Below, in pieces: positions 10,060-19,350 of a DNA stretch of 37,588 nt. The notes beneath the pieces were generated by a model that saw only the letters and a program-made list of their open reading frames with translations, had not been told where the DNA came from and made no database searches. The position numbers and the translations under genes were made by a program. Numbering within the stretch: the stretch's first letter is position 1; every line of letters starts with the position of its first letter. Source of the DNA: Nemertoderma westbladi (taxonomy: Eukaryota > Xenacoelomorpha > Nemertodermatida > Nemertodermatidae); assembly GCA_032718475.1 (NCBI GenBank), contig JAUCBJ010004692.1, forward strand, positions 1-37,588. Reading direction: 5' to 3'.

Positions 10060-10640
10060 TAATAACACGAATAACGGTATATACTTCAATACTTGTCAAT
10101 AGTAATATATATAATTTAGATAACTATTTTATATCTGTACTGTTGAGCAAACTCTACATAAATTTCAACCTGTGTATCGCCGGTAGTGCTGTTGCTGTGC
10201 AAGTGCTGAAGTGCTAGTTGCCACCGGTCACGCGGTCAGCCGGTACCGGTAGTAGGGTGGTACCATGGCCTACTACACACAGGCCATGACAAGGACTTTG
10301 CTGTGAAATTAGCGTAGGCTGACTGATGAATTATCAAATATTATATTTTCCATGAATGCAGGGTCCATATTTATAAGAAGATGACTAGATTTTCGTAAAG
10401 AATTTAATTGAGACAGTATTTAATAATTAATAAATTAATTATCGCTCGAGTTCCTGCAGCTTTTATTCGTTTGTGGCTGCCTCTGGCTATGTTTGTGGCA
10501 GGAATATTTGAACGCTAATAAGTCGGTCAATCATGGATGAAATGGAACCAAACTTGGTACATATGTAGTCTATAAAAAATTTAGAAATTCTACACACAGA
10601 CAAACTTCTACAGTTCCCCGGGTTGCCGCTAGGGGGCGAA
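10060..10640. other. Intergenic, contains a dispersed repeat core
   Basis: No gene is supported. The interval 10505-10570, read on the minus strand, matches 28778-28845 on the plus strand (shared GACTACAT...TACCAAGTTT...ATTTCATC), showing a dispersed repeat. Near 10210-10290 are ACCGGT-rich palindromic motifs. Confidence 0.6.
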
Positions 10641-10649
10641 TTAACTCAG

Positions 10650-11110
10650 ATTGTGTTGTGTATTTTAATTATTTTTATCAGCCTCATCCACATATTCTAC
10701 CTCCATTATTAGCCATGTTTGGATTTTTAGTATTTTTAGATTCACCCCCCGAAATGTAATTGTATTTTGGTAATTTTTAAATTTGTCAGTCTACCTATCT
10801 TTTTAATTATTTTTAAGTTCATCAGCCTCAGCCCCCCATTTTGTATTTTAATCATTTTTTAGTTAATCAATCCACCACCACTTAAACTTCTCACCGCCAC
10901 AACTATAACCTACTTGAATTTTAATCATTTTTTAGATCGTCACTATCAACGCCCATTTCTAAATTTTTTTAAATATGTCAGTCCCTCCGCCTCATTCCAC
11001 CTGTATTTTAATCGTTCACCAATCCGTTCTGTTTGTATTTTAAATAATATTCATCGCCGCTGTATTTTGAATTTCACTGGGACCCTTATGGAAACGCGGT
11101 TCACCGCATA
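10650..11110. repeat. Degenerate tandem repeat (TGTATTTTAATCATTTTT-type)
   Basis: TGTATTTTAAT(C/T)ATTTTT-like units followed by a C-rich CATCAGCCTC(C) part recur near 10657, 10800, 10843, 10915, 11003 and 11033. Spacing is irregular, roughly 30-140 bp. It appears to be an old, decayed satellite. Confidence 0.6.
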
Positions 11111-11555
11111 AGGCTATACCTCCATTTTAACGTTTGCAATTGGTACAGCTCATTAAGACTATTTTTAAACTTTTAATTAGGTAATCATAAATTGTGCTGA
11201 TTAGACAAGCCCGATATCATAGACGTTCACTACACAGCTACACTATTTTCAGTTACATTTTTATTTACTTTCAGTTTGATCAGTAGGCCCTATGATATTA
11301 CTTAATGAATTAAATACAGTAGTAACTACACGTACACTATACACTATTATATATTATTTACCAGTTCCTTATTTTAGTGTTTAATATGTAAATTGTTTTA
11401 TATTGTTAATCTGGAAAAAAATATCAATCAATCAATCAATCAATTGGACAGCCCGATTTACTTAAAACAATGTAAAATAAATTACCGGTGAATTAGGATT
11501 TACAGATTTATGTATATAGGCCTATTACTGTATTAAGTAATGTGCGTGCAGTATG
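11111..11555. other. Upstream intergenic region of the TRIM gene
   Basis: AT-rich and without coding potential. It contains an (ATCA)5 microsatellite at 11423-11443 and a second short ATCA run near 11565. Confidence 0.6.
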
Positions 11556-11600
11556 TATAAAAGTCAATCAATCAACCCACACAGCTTAACAGTCAGTACA
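11556..11600 (+). promoter_or_regulatory. TATA box and putative initiator of the TRIM gene
   Basis: TATAAAA at 11556-11562 is followed 38 bp later by AGTCAGTAC (11591-11599), similar to an Inr element. A start here would give a 5' UTR of about 90 nt before the ATG at 11687. The assignment rests on motif and spacing only. Confidence 0.45.
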
Positions 11601-11686
11601 ACACAACACAGACAGTGAGCTGATCAGTACACAGCAGTAGGCAGGTAGGCCTACTATGTACTACCAGTATCTGATCTGATCTTATA

Positions 11687-13945
11687 ATGGAACAAGAACA
11701 ATTACTGGAACGAGAGTTGGAATGTTCTATTTGTCTACGATTATTGGAGAAGCCGCGAGTGTTGAAGTGTTCTCACTCGTTTTGCTTCAAATGTATCGCT
11801 AAAGTTTCTAAACAACTCGGTGATGGACTATCGATAGAATGTCCGCGGTGTAGGAATCCCACCGAGGTGAAGAAACTCGAATCGTTGCCGGTCGTCAATC
11901 ATATTATATCTTCAATGATCGATTTGATTCGCAAAGATAGGATATGTGAGGGATGTCGAAAAAGTAAAGGAACAAATCCCTGTGAAGATTGCGGGACAGA
12001 ATTGTGCCGACCGTGTGAACTCTTCCATGTCTGTGATGATGTTAACCAAACTGATTCGGCAGCAGCGGGTGGACAGGCGGGATGCAGCTTTGATGACATT
12101 GAGCTGGAAAAACAAGGAGCAGTTGGTGGATCTAAAGAACCGGATCCGGATCTGTGTGGAATCCACGGTCGAAACAAACGCCATTATTGCGAGAAATGCG
12201 AATCTCTTGTATGCCGTCAATGCCATTCAGTTGACGGTGTTTCTAAAGATCACGAGATTTTGTATTCAAACGAAGTCTGTCAAACAATCCGAGGAAACTT
12301 AGTAGACGGTCCGTGGAAGTTGAGGTCGCGATTGGAGAATAAACTAACAGTGTTGGAAGGAATTCTGGAGGATTTAGACGACGTCACTGAAGTTTCCACC
12401 GACGACGTCCGCAAACACTTCCAATGTTTATACAACGAATTAAATGCGGCTGAAGATGCGATGATGAAGGAGATTGGGGATCTAAAAACCAAAACGGCGG
12501 GTAAAATATTCGCAGCAAAAGAAAATCTCGCCGATATTGGAATTCCTGAAGAAAACGAATATTATAAGAAGATAAAGAATTCCGAGTTGATCAAAGAAAT
12601 ACCGGAAGCCAAGAAGATCCTAAAGAAATACAAAAAAATTGAGCAGCGGATCTCTGAGGTTGAACTTGTTGCGGTGCCGGAAATACGTTTCGTTCCAGTC
12701 GAGTTACCAGAGGGGTTGGGAGGGTTTATCGGTCGTGTTTGTGTCGTAAATAAAGGGGATTTAGGAGAGAAGGTGGGGGATCCAGTGGGGGTGGATAAGG
12801 TGGGGGATCCAGTGGGTCTGGTGAAGGTGGGGGATCCAGTGGAGGTGGAGAAGGTGGGTGATCCAGTGGAGGTAGAGGATCCAGTGGGTCTGGTGAAGGC
12901 GGGGGATCCTGTGGAGGTAGAGAAAGTGGAGGATTCAGGGGAACTGAAGAAGGTGGGGGATCCGTGGTGGGGGATAATGGGGAGGCGATTTGATCTCCTC
13001 CAATATGAGAAAGTTTTACTAAAACCTCCGACTCTAAAGGAAACTTGTCGGATCGATTGTCGGAGAATGGGAATTGGTAAAGTCGGCCCGATTGGTTGTG
13101 GCGACAGGATCCTGGGGATAACCGACTCCGTAACCAACAGGATCTGTTTCTATAACGTGAACGACGACGAATCTTTATCTCCACGTGGAGGACCAGTGGG
13201 GGTAAAAAGAGACTGCAACGCGGCAAAGAAACCGATTCTATTCTTGGAGAGTTACAGCGATACAATCTGGATCGCCACAACGGATGTTTGTCTGTTTTTT
13301 ATAGACACAAAGGCGGTTGGAGGGAGGAAAGTCCGACATCGTTGTCTGGGTAACGAGAGACACCTCGGTAGACCTCTAGGATCTGTAACTGGGTTGTCGC
13401 GGTATTGGAATCCTTATGTAATTGTAATTACTGAATATAATTACATAATTACATTGAACCCAAACGATTGTTCGATTAGTTGGATTTCCCGTGTCGATCA
13501 ACCCGGGAGACTTCTTGGTACCGATAGGTACGGCTACAACCCATTAACCGCCTTACTATTCTACGGCTACAACCCATTAACCACCTTTCTATTCCAACCC
13601 GACGAACGGAAGATATCCGTCTGCCACTATAACGTTCACGACTCCAACCCCAACAACGTTACCCTCGGATTGAATAGAACGCTAAACGTTCTAGATTGCG
13701 GTAAATCCGTCCCTATCGGGGGAGTGAAGCGGCTGCACCAAGGCGGATATTATTATCTCTTAGTTCCTTTAGAAGAAGATGATAAACAATATGTCGGTGT
13801 TTATCGCTCGGTTGATGATGGAAGTAAAGTATCCCTATTGGGTGCGGTGCCGGTAGACGGGTTCGGTGGGTTGGCTGTTGGAACCAATAAAGGATTATTT
13901 GTTTACGAAACTGTCCGTAACTGTTTGGTTTATATTAAACTCTAA
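11687..13945 (+). CDS. TRIM-type RING E3 ubiquitin ligase, single exon
   Basis: A 752-residue intact frame starting at ATG (AATGGAA context) with no earlier in-frame ATG. Residues 13-55 are a C3HC4 RING (C13, C16, C28, H30, C33, C36, C52, C55), the E2-binding ligase module. Residues 87-116 form a B-box 1-like Cys/His cluster. Residues 157-189 form a B-box 2 (C157, H160, C168, C171, C176, C179, H189). About 195-335 is Glu/Lys/Leu-rich and predicted coiled coil, for dimerisation. Residues 362-427 are a 9-residue coding repeat (KVGDPVEVE type). The C-terminal 320 residues are beta-rich, with repeated 'GL.V..N..L.VY'-like strands, possibly a divergent NHL/propeller substrate-binding domain as in TRIM2/3/71/56 relatives. 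A tandem pair YGYNPLT occurs near residues 617-635. Family role: ubiquitination in innate defence or development; the specific substrate is unknown. A hAT element begins 92 bp after the stop. Confidence 0.85.
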   Translation: MEQEQLLERELECSICLRLLEKPRVLKCSHSFCFKCIAKVSKQLGDGLSIECPRCRNPTEVKKLESLPVVNHIISSMIDLIRKDRICEGCRKSKGTNPCEDCGTELCRPCELFHVCDDVNQTDSAAAGGQAGCSFDDIELEKQGAVGGSKEPDPDLCGIHGRNKRHYCEKCESLVCRQCHSVDGVSKDHEILYSNEVCQTIRGNLVDGPWKLRSRLENKLTVLEGILEDLDDVTEVSTDDVRKHFQCLYNELNAAEDAMMKEIGDLKTKTAGKIFAAKENLADIGIPEENEYYKKIKNSELIKEIPEAKKILKKYKKIEQRISEVELVAVPEIRFVPVELPEGLGGFIGRVCVVNKGDLGEKVGDPVGVDKVGDPVGLVKVGDPVEVEKVGDPVEVEDPVGLVKAGDPVEVEKVEDSGELKKVGDPWWGIMGRRFDLLQYEKVLLKPPTLKETCRIDCRRMGIGKVGPIGCGDRILGITDSVTNRICFYNVNDDESLSPRGGPVGVKRDCNAAKKPILFLESYSDTIWIATTDVCLFFIDTKAVGGRKVRHRCLGNERHLGRPLGSVTGLSRYWNPYVIVITEYNYIITLNPNDCSISWISRVDQPGRLLGTDRYGYNPLTALLFYGYNPLTTFLFQPDERKISVCHYNVHDSNPNNVTLGLNRTLNVLDCGKSVPIGGVKRLHQGGYYYLLVPLEEDDKQYVGVYRSVDDGSKVSLLGAVPVDGFGGLAVGTNKGLFVYETVRNCLVYIKL
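12770..12967 (+). repeat. 27-bp (9-codon) coding minisatellite in the TRIM gene
   Basis: Units read KVGDPVGVD, KVGDPVGLV, KVGDPVEVE and KVGDPVEVE, a shortened DPVGLV, then KAGDPVEVE and KVEDSGELK. DNA units share GTGGGGGATCCAGTGG, which creates a series of GGATCC sites. Because all units are multiples of three, copy-number change would keep the frame. The segment links the coiled coil to the C-terminal domain. Confidence 0.9.
13528..13595 (+). repeat. 33-bp in-frame tandem duplication
   Basis: CGGCTACAACCCATTAACC begins at 13531 and again at 13564, followed by similar C(C/T)TT(A/T)CTATTC sequence. The 11-codon duplication preserves the TRIM frame and gives two YGYNPLT motifs. Confidence 0.85.
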
Positions 13946-14550
13946 CTCAATCAGCTCCACTTATACTTTTAGGTTTAACTAACTAACTATTACCGGTTTG
14001 TATCTCTTTACTAAAACATATTTAGTTACATTATATATAGGGATGTCCCGGAATCGATATTTTGATTCCGGTCGGTACCGGAACCGGAATTCAACATGCC
14101 GGAACCGGAATAATTAGTGAAATACACTAAATATTAAACTATTATATTAAAATATTAAACTGTATATTTTTTTGTGAAACAGATGAATATTTTTAATTTC
14201 TACAGCTAAGTTTGATAATGAGATGAATCAGAACCTTGGGGGGAATTAAGGTGGGTGGAGTGGATAATTGCCTGGCCCGTTATGGCCTATTATGGGGACG
14301 GGATGGTACTTCGGCCTTATACGACAGGGAATTCAATATATTTTTTTTTCGTAATATCTTATATTATTTATATTTTTTCTAAAATCTATAACTTTAGCCA
14401 AAAGTTAGGTTTTTAGCATTTAGACTCATACCTAAAAACCGACGTTAACCAAATACCTACGGTTTCGCGTCACTGGGTCCATTGCTGCAATATCCTGGTG
14501 TCTTTAAGGGAAAGGAGCATGTTACAGAGAAATGTTATTCGAACCAAAAC

Positions 14551-14616
14551 AATAAACGAGGCCACTAGTACATCACATTTTTATTTCATCACAGTTTAAT
14601 TGTTGCTGGGAATAAA
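14551..14616 (+). promoter_or_regulatory. AATAAA motifs inside the hAT element
   Basis: AATAAA occurs at 14551-14556 and 14611-14616. There is no AATAAA between the TRIM stop codon (13945) and the hAT left end, so these could serve as poly(A) signals for the TRIM transcript. Inference from position only; a non-canonical signal closer to the stop is possible. Confidence 0.35.
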
Positions 14617-14979
14617 TGGATTTATGGTAAGAATTGGATTTACTGTAAATAGAAACAAAACTACTATATTATGCAGCACCTACGACGCAGAACTGAACTA
14701 ACGACAACTCGCAGGACCTGTACGTGTTGTAATAACGTTTTATATTTATATTAGTTTTAGGTTAAAGTAGTAATTGTAATTGTGTTAATCGTTAATCGAG
14801 TTTCATTGCTAACTTTACAAGGTTAGCAATTTATTTAGCCTCCTGTAATTATCATATTATTTAATAATTAATTCAATGTAAAATAATGTACAAAATCAAT
14901 GTACAATAATGTAAAATCAATCTAAAAAAACGCCATTTTATAAGCAAATTGTAATAATTAAATTGGAAAAACCACCCGC

Positions 14980-15264
14980 TAAGGCCCGTGCTCCACTGGT
15001 AAGTCGTAAGTTACGACTTATGAGTCGAAAGTGATTATGTCCCATGTTCCATCTTTTGACTTATGACTCATGTGTTATGGTGTATATCCGGCAAGAAGGC
15101 CTGTGATTGGCTGGCATGCAGTAAATGTGAGACGCATCTTATATTTTCTATCAAATGACTTATGACTTGTGTTACCAATGGAGCAAGGAGGCATTCATTT
15201 TGAGATTCTGACTAAGACAAAATCTGAAAACGACTTACGACTTACCAGTGGAGCACGGGCCTAA
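14980..15264. mobile_element. 279-bp PIF/Harbinger-like MITE, TSD TAA
   Basis: The element is 14983-15261, flanked by TAA at 14980-14982 and 15262-15264. The terminal inverted repeats begin GGCCCGTGCTCCACTGGTAA and match for about 29 bp. A 3-bp TWA target duplication with GGCC-start TIRs is characteristic of PIF/Harbinger elements. There is no coding capacity. It is nested in the hAT element and therefore younger than it. Confidence 0.85.
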
Positions 15265-15514
15265 TGATGCATTTCATAAAATATCCTCAGAACGACAAAG
15301 GGTTTAATTAGTTAATTTAAATTAAAAGGATTATTGTGAATTGTATATGAATACTACCTAAGTGGTGTAACATATGGTGGGACCATTTTAGTTTGATTAC
15401 CAGGTGAAATTTTTTTGGAAATGTGTTACATATGTCATATACCCATCAAGACTGAATTCACTGTAATAAACAGGGTGGCTGTGAATTTTCCTTCGTTACA
15501 TAGGTTATTTAGGT

Positions 15515-15586
15515 TCCACCTTGGTGTAGTGGTTGCATTGATTTCCAATCTATCTGGAGGTCGTGGGTTCGATCCCTGCATGTGGG
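15515..15586 (+). ncRNA. tRNA-like sequence, probable SINE head
   Basis: Box A TGGTGTAGTGG (15522-15532) and box B GGTTCGATCCC (15566-15576) are correctly spaced for an RNA polymerase III promoter. The acceptor arms TCCACCT and ATGTGGG pair at six of seven positions (one U-G), the D arm GTGT/GCAT pairs, and the T arm GTGGG/CCTGC pairs. The anticodon stem does not pair well, so this is unlikely to be a working tRNA. A tail of about 100 bp after it would fit a tRNA-derived SINE. It lies inside the hAT element. Confidence 0.65.
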
Positions 15587-16020
15587 CCAAGACAATCTTC
15601 GATTCGACACGAATGGTTTGAAGGGGCTAACCAGGGGGCATCTATGCCTTTCATCCTTAAATGTTAGCTCTAACGGTCGAAGAAAACTTTATTTCTATAC
15701 TTGTTTACAAGTGTTGAAAAGTATCTTAAACTAATTGGTAATAATGTTTAAAAAATATATAAATGTTGATAATAATTTAACAGACTAATTGCAACTATCA
15801 AACTAGATATGAACCTTGCAATTCCGGTAAAATTCCGGCCTGAATTGACCCCATTCCGGCAATTCCGACCGGAACCGGAATCGGGCAAAAACCGCCGGAA
15901 TTCCGGGACATCCCTAATTATATATCAACATATCGGCGCTCTGATGGTATCCTCCTAACGCTGTAAAGTAATCAATAAACTTCTAGAACACATCTTCAGT
16001 TTTCTCCATTGTTCTAATTT

Positions 16021-17385
16021 GTAAGATAACCAAACAGACCGCGGTATTGTAAGATTGTTTAACCAAACCGACCGCGGTATTGTAAGATTGTTTAACCAAA
16101 CCGACCGCGGTATTGTAAGATTGTTTAACCAAACCGACCGCGGTATTGTAAGATTGTTTAACCAAACCGACCGCGGTATTGTAAGATTGTTTAACCAAAC
16201 CGACCGCGGTATTGTAAGATTGTTTAACCAAACCGACCGCGGTATTGTAAGATTGTTTAACCAAACCGACCGCGGTATTGTAAGATTGTTTAACCAAACC
16301 GACCGCGGTATTGTAAGATTGTTTAACCAAACCGACCGCGGTATTGTAAGATTGTTTAACCAAACCGACCGCGGTATTGTAAGATTGTTTAACCAAACCG
16401 ACCGCGGTATTGTAAGATTGTTTAACCAAACCGACCGCGGTATTGTAAGATTGTTTAACCAAACCGACCGCGGTATTGTAAGATTGTTTAACCAAACCGA
16501 CCGCGGTATTGTAAGATTGTTTAACCAAACCGACCGCGGTATTGTAAGATTGTTTAACCAAACCGACCGCGGTATTGTAAGATTGTTTAACCAAACCGAC
16601 CGCGGTATTGCAAGATTGTTTAACCAAACCGACCGCGGTATTGTAAGATTGTTTAACCAAACCGACCGCGGTATTGTAAGATTGTTTAACCAAACCGACC
16701 GCGGTATTGTAAGATTGTTTAACCAAACCAACCGCGGTATTGTAAGATTGTTTAACCAAACCGACCGCGGTATTGTAAGATTGTTTAACCAAACCGACCG
16801 CAGTATTGTAAGATTGTTTAACCAAACCGACCGCCGTATTGTAAGATTGTTTAACCAAACCGACCGCGGTATTGTAAGATTGTTTATCCAAACCGACCGC
16901 GGTATTGTAAGATTGTTTAACCAAACCGATCGCGGTATTGTAAGATTGTTTAACCAAACCGACCGCGGTATTGTAAGATTGTTTAACCAAACCGACCGCG
17001 GTATTGTAAGATTGTTTAACCAAACCGACCGCGGTATTGTAAGATTGTTTAACCAAACCGACCGCGGTATTGTAAGATTGTTTAACCAAACCGACCGCGG
17101 TATTGTAAGATTGTTTAACCAAACCGACCGCGGTATTGTAAGATTGTTTAACCAAACCGACCGCGGTATTGTAAGATTGTTTAACCAAACCGACCGCGGT
17201 ATTGTAAGATTGTTTAACCAAACCGACCGCGGTATTGTAAGATTGTTTAACCAAACCGACCGCGGTATTGTAAGATTGTTTAACCAAACCGACCGCGGTA
17301 TTGTAAGATTGTTTAACCAAACCGACCGCGGTATTGTAAGATTGTTTAACCAAACCGACCGCGATATTGTAAGATTGTTTAACCA
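16021..17385. repeat. 33-bp tandem array, about 41 copies
   Basis: The unit contains CCAAACCGACCGCGGTATTG followed by TAAGATTGTTTAA. Copies are nearly identical, with isolated substitutions (near 16611, 16729, 16802, 16834, 16887, 16930 and 17364), and the edge units are more divergent. Because 33 is a multiple of three and the unit lacks stops in several frames, long open frames of 467-510 codons appear on both strands; they are not genes. The right edge reaches the 3' end of the LINE fragment that follows. Confidence 0.95.
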
Positions 17386-17422
17386 ACTACTAGGATCGGC
17401 ATGCTGCATTGCAGCTGCATTT

Positions 17423-18139
17423 TTAAGAATGCTGTGCCGGCTTGTCAACAAAATTGCACCGCCACAACTCCCTATCACCCATGACATTTGCTAGATCATC
17501 CGCATCTTTAAGGCCAGTGTCCTTTAAGATGCGTCTCAAGAAAGTCATGGGCTGTCCACCATGCTTATTCACTCCATGAGGCTGCCAAAGTACAAGATTA
17601 TGCACTGGCTGGTCCTCACGGCGAAAGCAATGTCCTGCAAAGCGGAGGCGATTTTGTTCTAGTGTCAAGCTTGGGGGAGCCAATGAGACACCTCCAATAT
17701 TATATAGTGTCTGGTTGGAGATGTGTGCATTGTACTTGACACAATGAACCCGGCGTAGCATTCTTGTGAATGTGCCATCCAGAGATTTGGTGTCCTCAGC
17801 AGTTAGAGCCCAGCATGGACTCCCGTAGAGGAGTACTGGAACTACTGCTGCTCTAAATAATCGGACCTTAAGTTTCCGATTAATTCTAGGTGACTTCCAA
17901 ATACTGGAAAGCCTATTCAAGGCTGCCCATGCCTTTCCCTTACGTATTCGAAGGTCCTCACCTGACTTCCGGATCCATGATCCCAGGTAACAGAAGTCGT
18001 CCACATGCTCAAGCATACCATCCTTTGAGCTTATGCTCATCCGATCAGAGACTTGCTGAGGACTTTCAAAGTTAACTGTCAGAATTTTGGTCTTTCTGGA
18101 GTTAATAAAAAGACCACAGTCTGGGACTTCGAGCAACAC
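17423..18139 (-). pseudogene. 5'-truncated LINE reverse transcriptase (C-terminal part)
   Basis: A 238-residue minus-strand frame. Near the start, CGLFINSRKTKIL matches the segment after the RT catalytic YxDD motif in non-LTR retrotransposons. It continues with FCYLGSWI, RLFRAAVVPVLLYGSPCW and RMLRRVHCV, the thumb and connection, and then the typical tail NRLRFAGHCFRREDQPVHNL and FLRRILKDTG. Endonuclease and the YxDD catalytic half are missing, so it is inactive. The first codons lie in the first unit of the 49-bp array. A second copy of the tail, about 90% identical, is at 29188-29575. This part has no clear domain that would fix the clade. Confidence 0.85.
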
Positions 18140-18829
18140 GTGAACATCTAAGCTAACTGGTTATCTGTCTGGGACTTCGAGCAGCTCGTGAACAACTAAG
18201 CTGGCGGGTTATCTAGTCTGGGACTTCGAGCAGCACGTGAACAAATAAGCTGACTGGTTAACTAGTCTGGGACTTCGAGCAGCACGTGAAAAACTAAGCT
18301 GGCTGGTTATCTCGTCTGGGACTTCGAGCAGCACGTGAACAACTAAGCTGTATGGTTATCTAGTCTGGGACTTCGAGCAACACGTGAACAACTAAGCTGA
18401 CTGGTTATCTAGTCTGGGACTTCGAGCAGCACGTGAACAACAAAGCTAACTGGTTAACTAGTCTGGGGCTTCGAGCAGCACGTGAACAAACCAGCTGTCT
18501 GGTTATCTAGTCTGGGACTTCGAGCAACACGTGAACAACTAAGCTGTCTGGTTATCTAGTCTGGGACTTCGAGCAGCACGTGAACAACTAAGCCGGCTGG
18601 TTATCTACCCTGGGACTTCGAGCAGCACGCGAACAACTAAGCCGTCTGGTTATCTAGTCTGGGACTTCGAGCAGCACGTGAACAACTAAGCTGGCGGGTT
18701 ATCTAGTCTGGGACTTCGAGCAGCACGTGAACAACTAAACCAGCACGTTATCTAGTCTGGGACTTCGAGCAGCACGTGAACAACTAAGCTGTCTGGTTAA
18801 CTAGTCTGGGACTTCGAGCAGCACGTGAA
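18120..18829. repeat. 49-bp tandem array, 15 copies
   Basis: TCTGGGACTTCGAGCAGCAC starts at 18120, 18168, 18217, 18266, 18315, 18364, 18413, 18462, 18511, 18560, 18609, 18658, 18707, 18756 and 18805. Unit length is 49 bp except for a first unit of 48; the last is cut at 18829. Every unit carries CACGTG (or CACGCG), an E-box sequence. Variation between units is concentrated in the last 20 bp (GGCTGG/GTCTGG/GGCGGG). The array joins the LINE fragment on one side and a hAT transposase fragment on the other. Confidence 0.95.
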
Positions 18830-18972
18830 TCAATATTACTCTCAACAAACTGCTCTTCATTGTCATGAATAAACTTAAAATACTTTGTCAGTTTCGGCAA
18901 TTTTCCAATAGACTCTTTATCAGCTGCTACCTTTTTTCGTTTCTGATACCCACTCTTGTAAACACGATCCAT
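18830..18972 (-). pseudogene. N-terminal hAT transposase fragment (ZMYM1-like)
   Basis: The minus-strand ATG at 18972 opens MDRVYKSGYQKRKK followed by IGKLPKLTKYF, the typical start of hAT-family transposases and related zinc-finger MYM-type proteins (a 'SG..KRK....I..LPKLT.FF' pattern). After about 48 residues the sequence passes directly into the 49-bp array, so the rest of the gene (BED/TTF zinc finger, RNase H-like catalytic core and dimerisation domain) is absent. Recognition rests on this short motif. Confidence 0.55.
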
Positions 18973-19350
18973 GAGTTATGGCAGTACTGTACACTGTCTG
19001 ACAGTTATGTTCCTACAGTAAACTATGCTTTCTAACCTATAACACTATGCTAATACAAGCAAATTAATTTTCTTTCAATTTATTCAAAACTATAGACGAG
19101 ACAAATTATTCGCAAATTAATGGCAAAATAAATTAGTTAAAACTAGTTTAACTAATTAATTAAAAAATTAAAGTAGTGAAATGTATTAGCCGCAAATATA
19201 TACAATTATAAGAAATATTATTAACAACACAGTTGCAGTTACAATACTAAATACTACTGACTAATACGCCCATAAACGCAAGCCATGAAAAATAATACAA
19301 ACCATAGTATAGTATAGTATATAGCATTGTGTTACCATTATTAGAGGGAA
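18973..19350. other. AT-rich intergenic DNA
   Basis: No coding or structural feature is seen except a short TAGTATAGTATAGTATA run near 19305. Confidence 0.6.

Larger units (their letters stand above)
14030..15924. mobile_element. Non-autonomous hAT element with 8-bp TSD
   Basis: The element spans 14038-15916 (1879 bp). Both ends are TAGGGATGTCCCGGAAT in inverted orientation (17 bp exact), and the flanks are a perfect direct duplication, ATTATATA, at 14030-14037 and 15917-15924. An 8-bp TSD and a TAGGGATG-type terminus are hAT hallmarks (Ac-like). Subterminal CCGGAAT/ATTCCGG motifs are repeated at least four times at the left (14046-14115) and six times at the right (15820-15910), like transposase-binding repeats. 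There is no transposase frame inside; a MITE (14983-15261) and a tRNA-like sequence (15515-15586) are nested within it. Confidence 0.92.

Noticed and set aside
12562-13280. Minus-strand frames opposite the TRIM gene
   Set aside because: Shadow frames antisense to the 27-bp coding minisatellite; low-complexity translation.
15515-15586. Functional tRNA gene
   Set aside because: The anticodon stem does not pair and one acceptor pair is mismatched; it is better described as tRNA-like or a SINE head.
15955-17494. Open frames of 510, 479 and 467 codons on both strands
   Set aside because: All arise from the 33-bp tandem unit, which has no stop in these frames; the translations are pure 11-residue repeats with no domain.
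18120-18829. CRISPR-like repeat/spacer pattern in the 49-bp array
   Set aside because: The variable part is only about 20 bp with minor substitutions of one consensus, not unrelated spacers.
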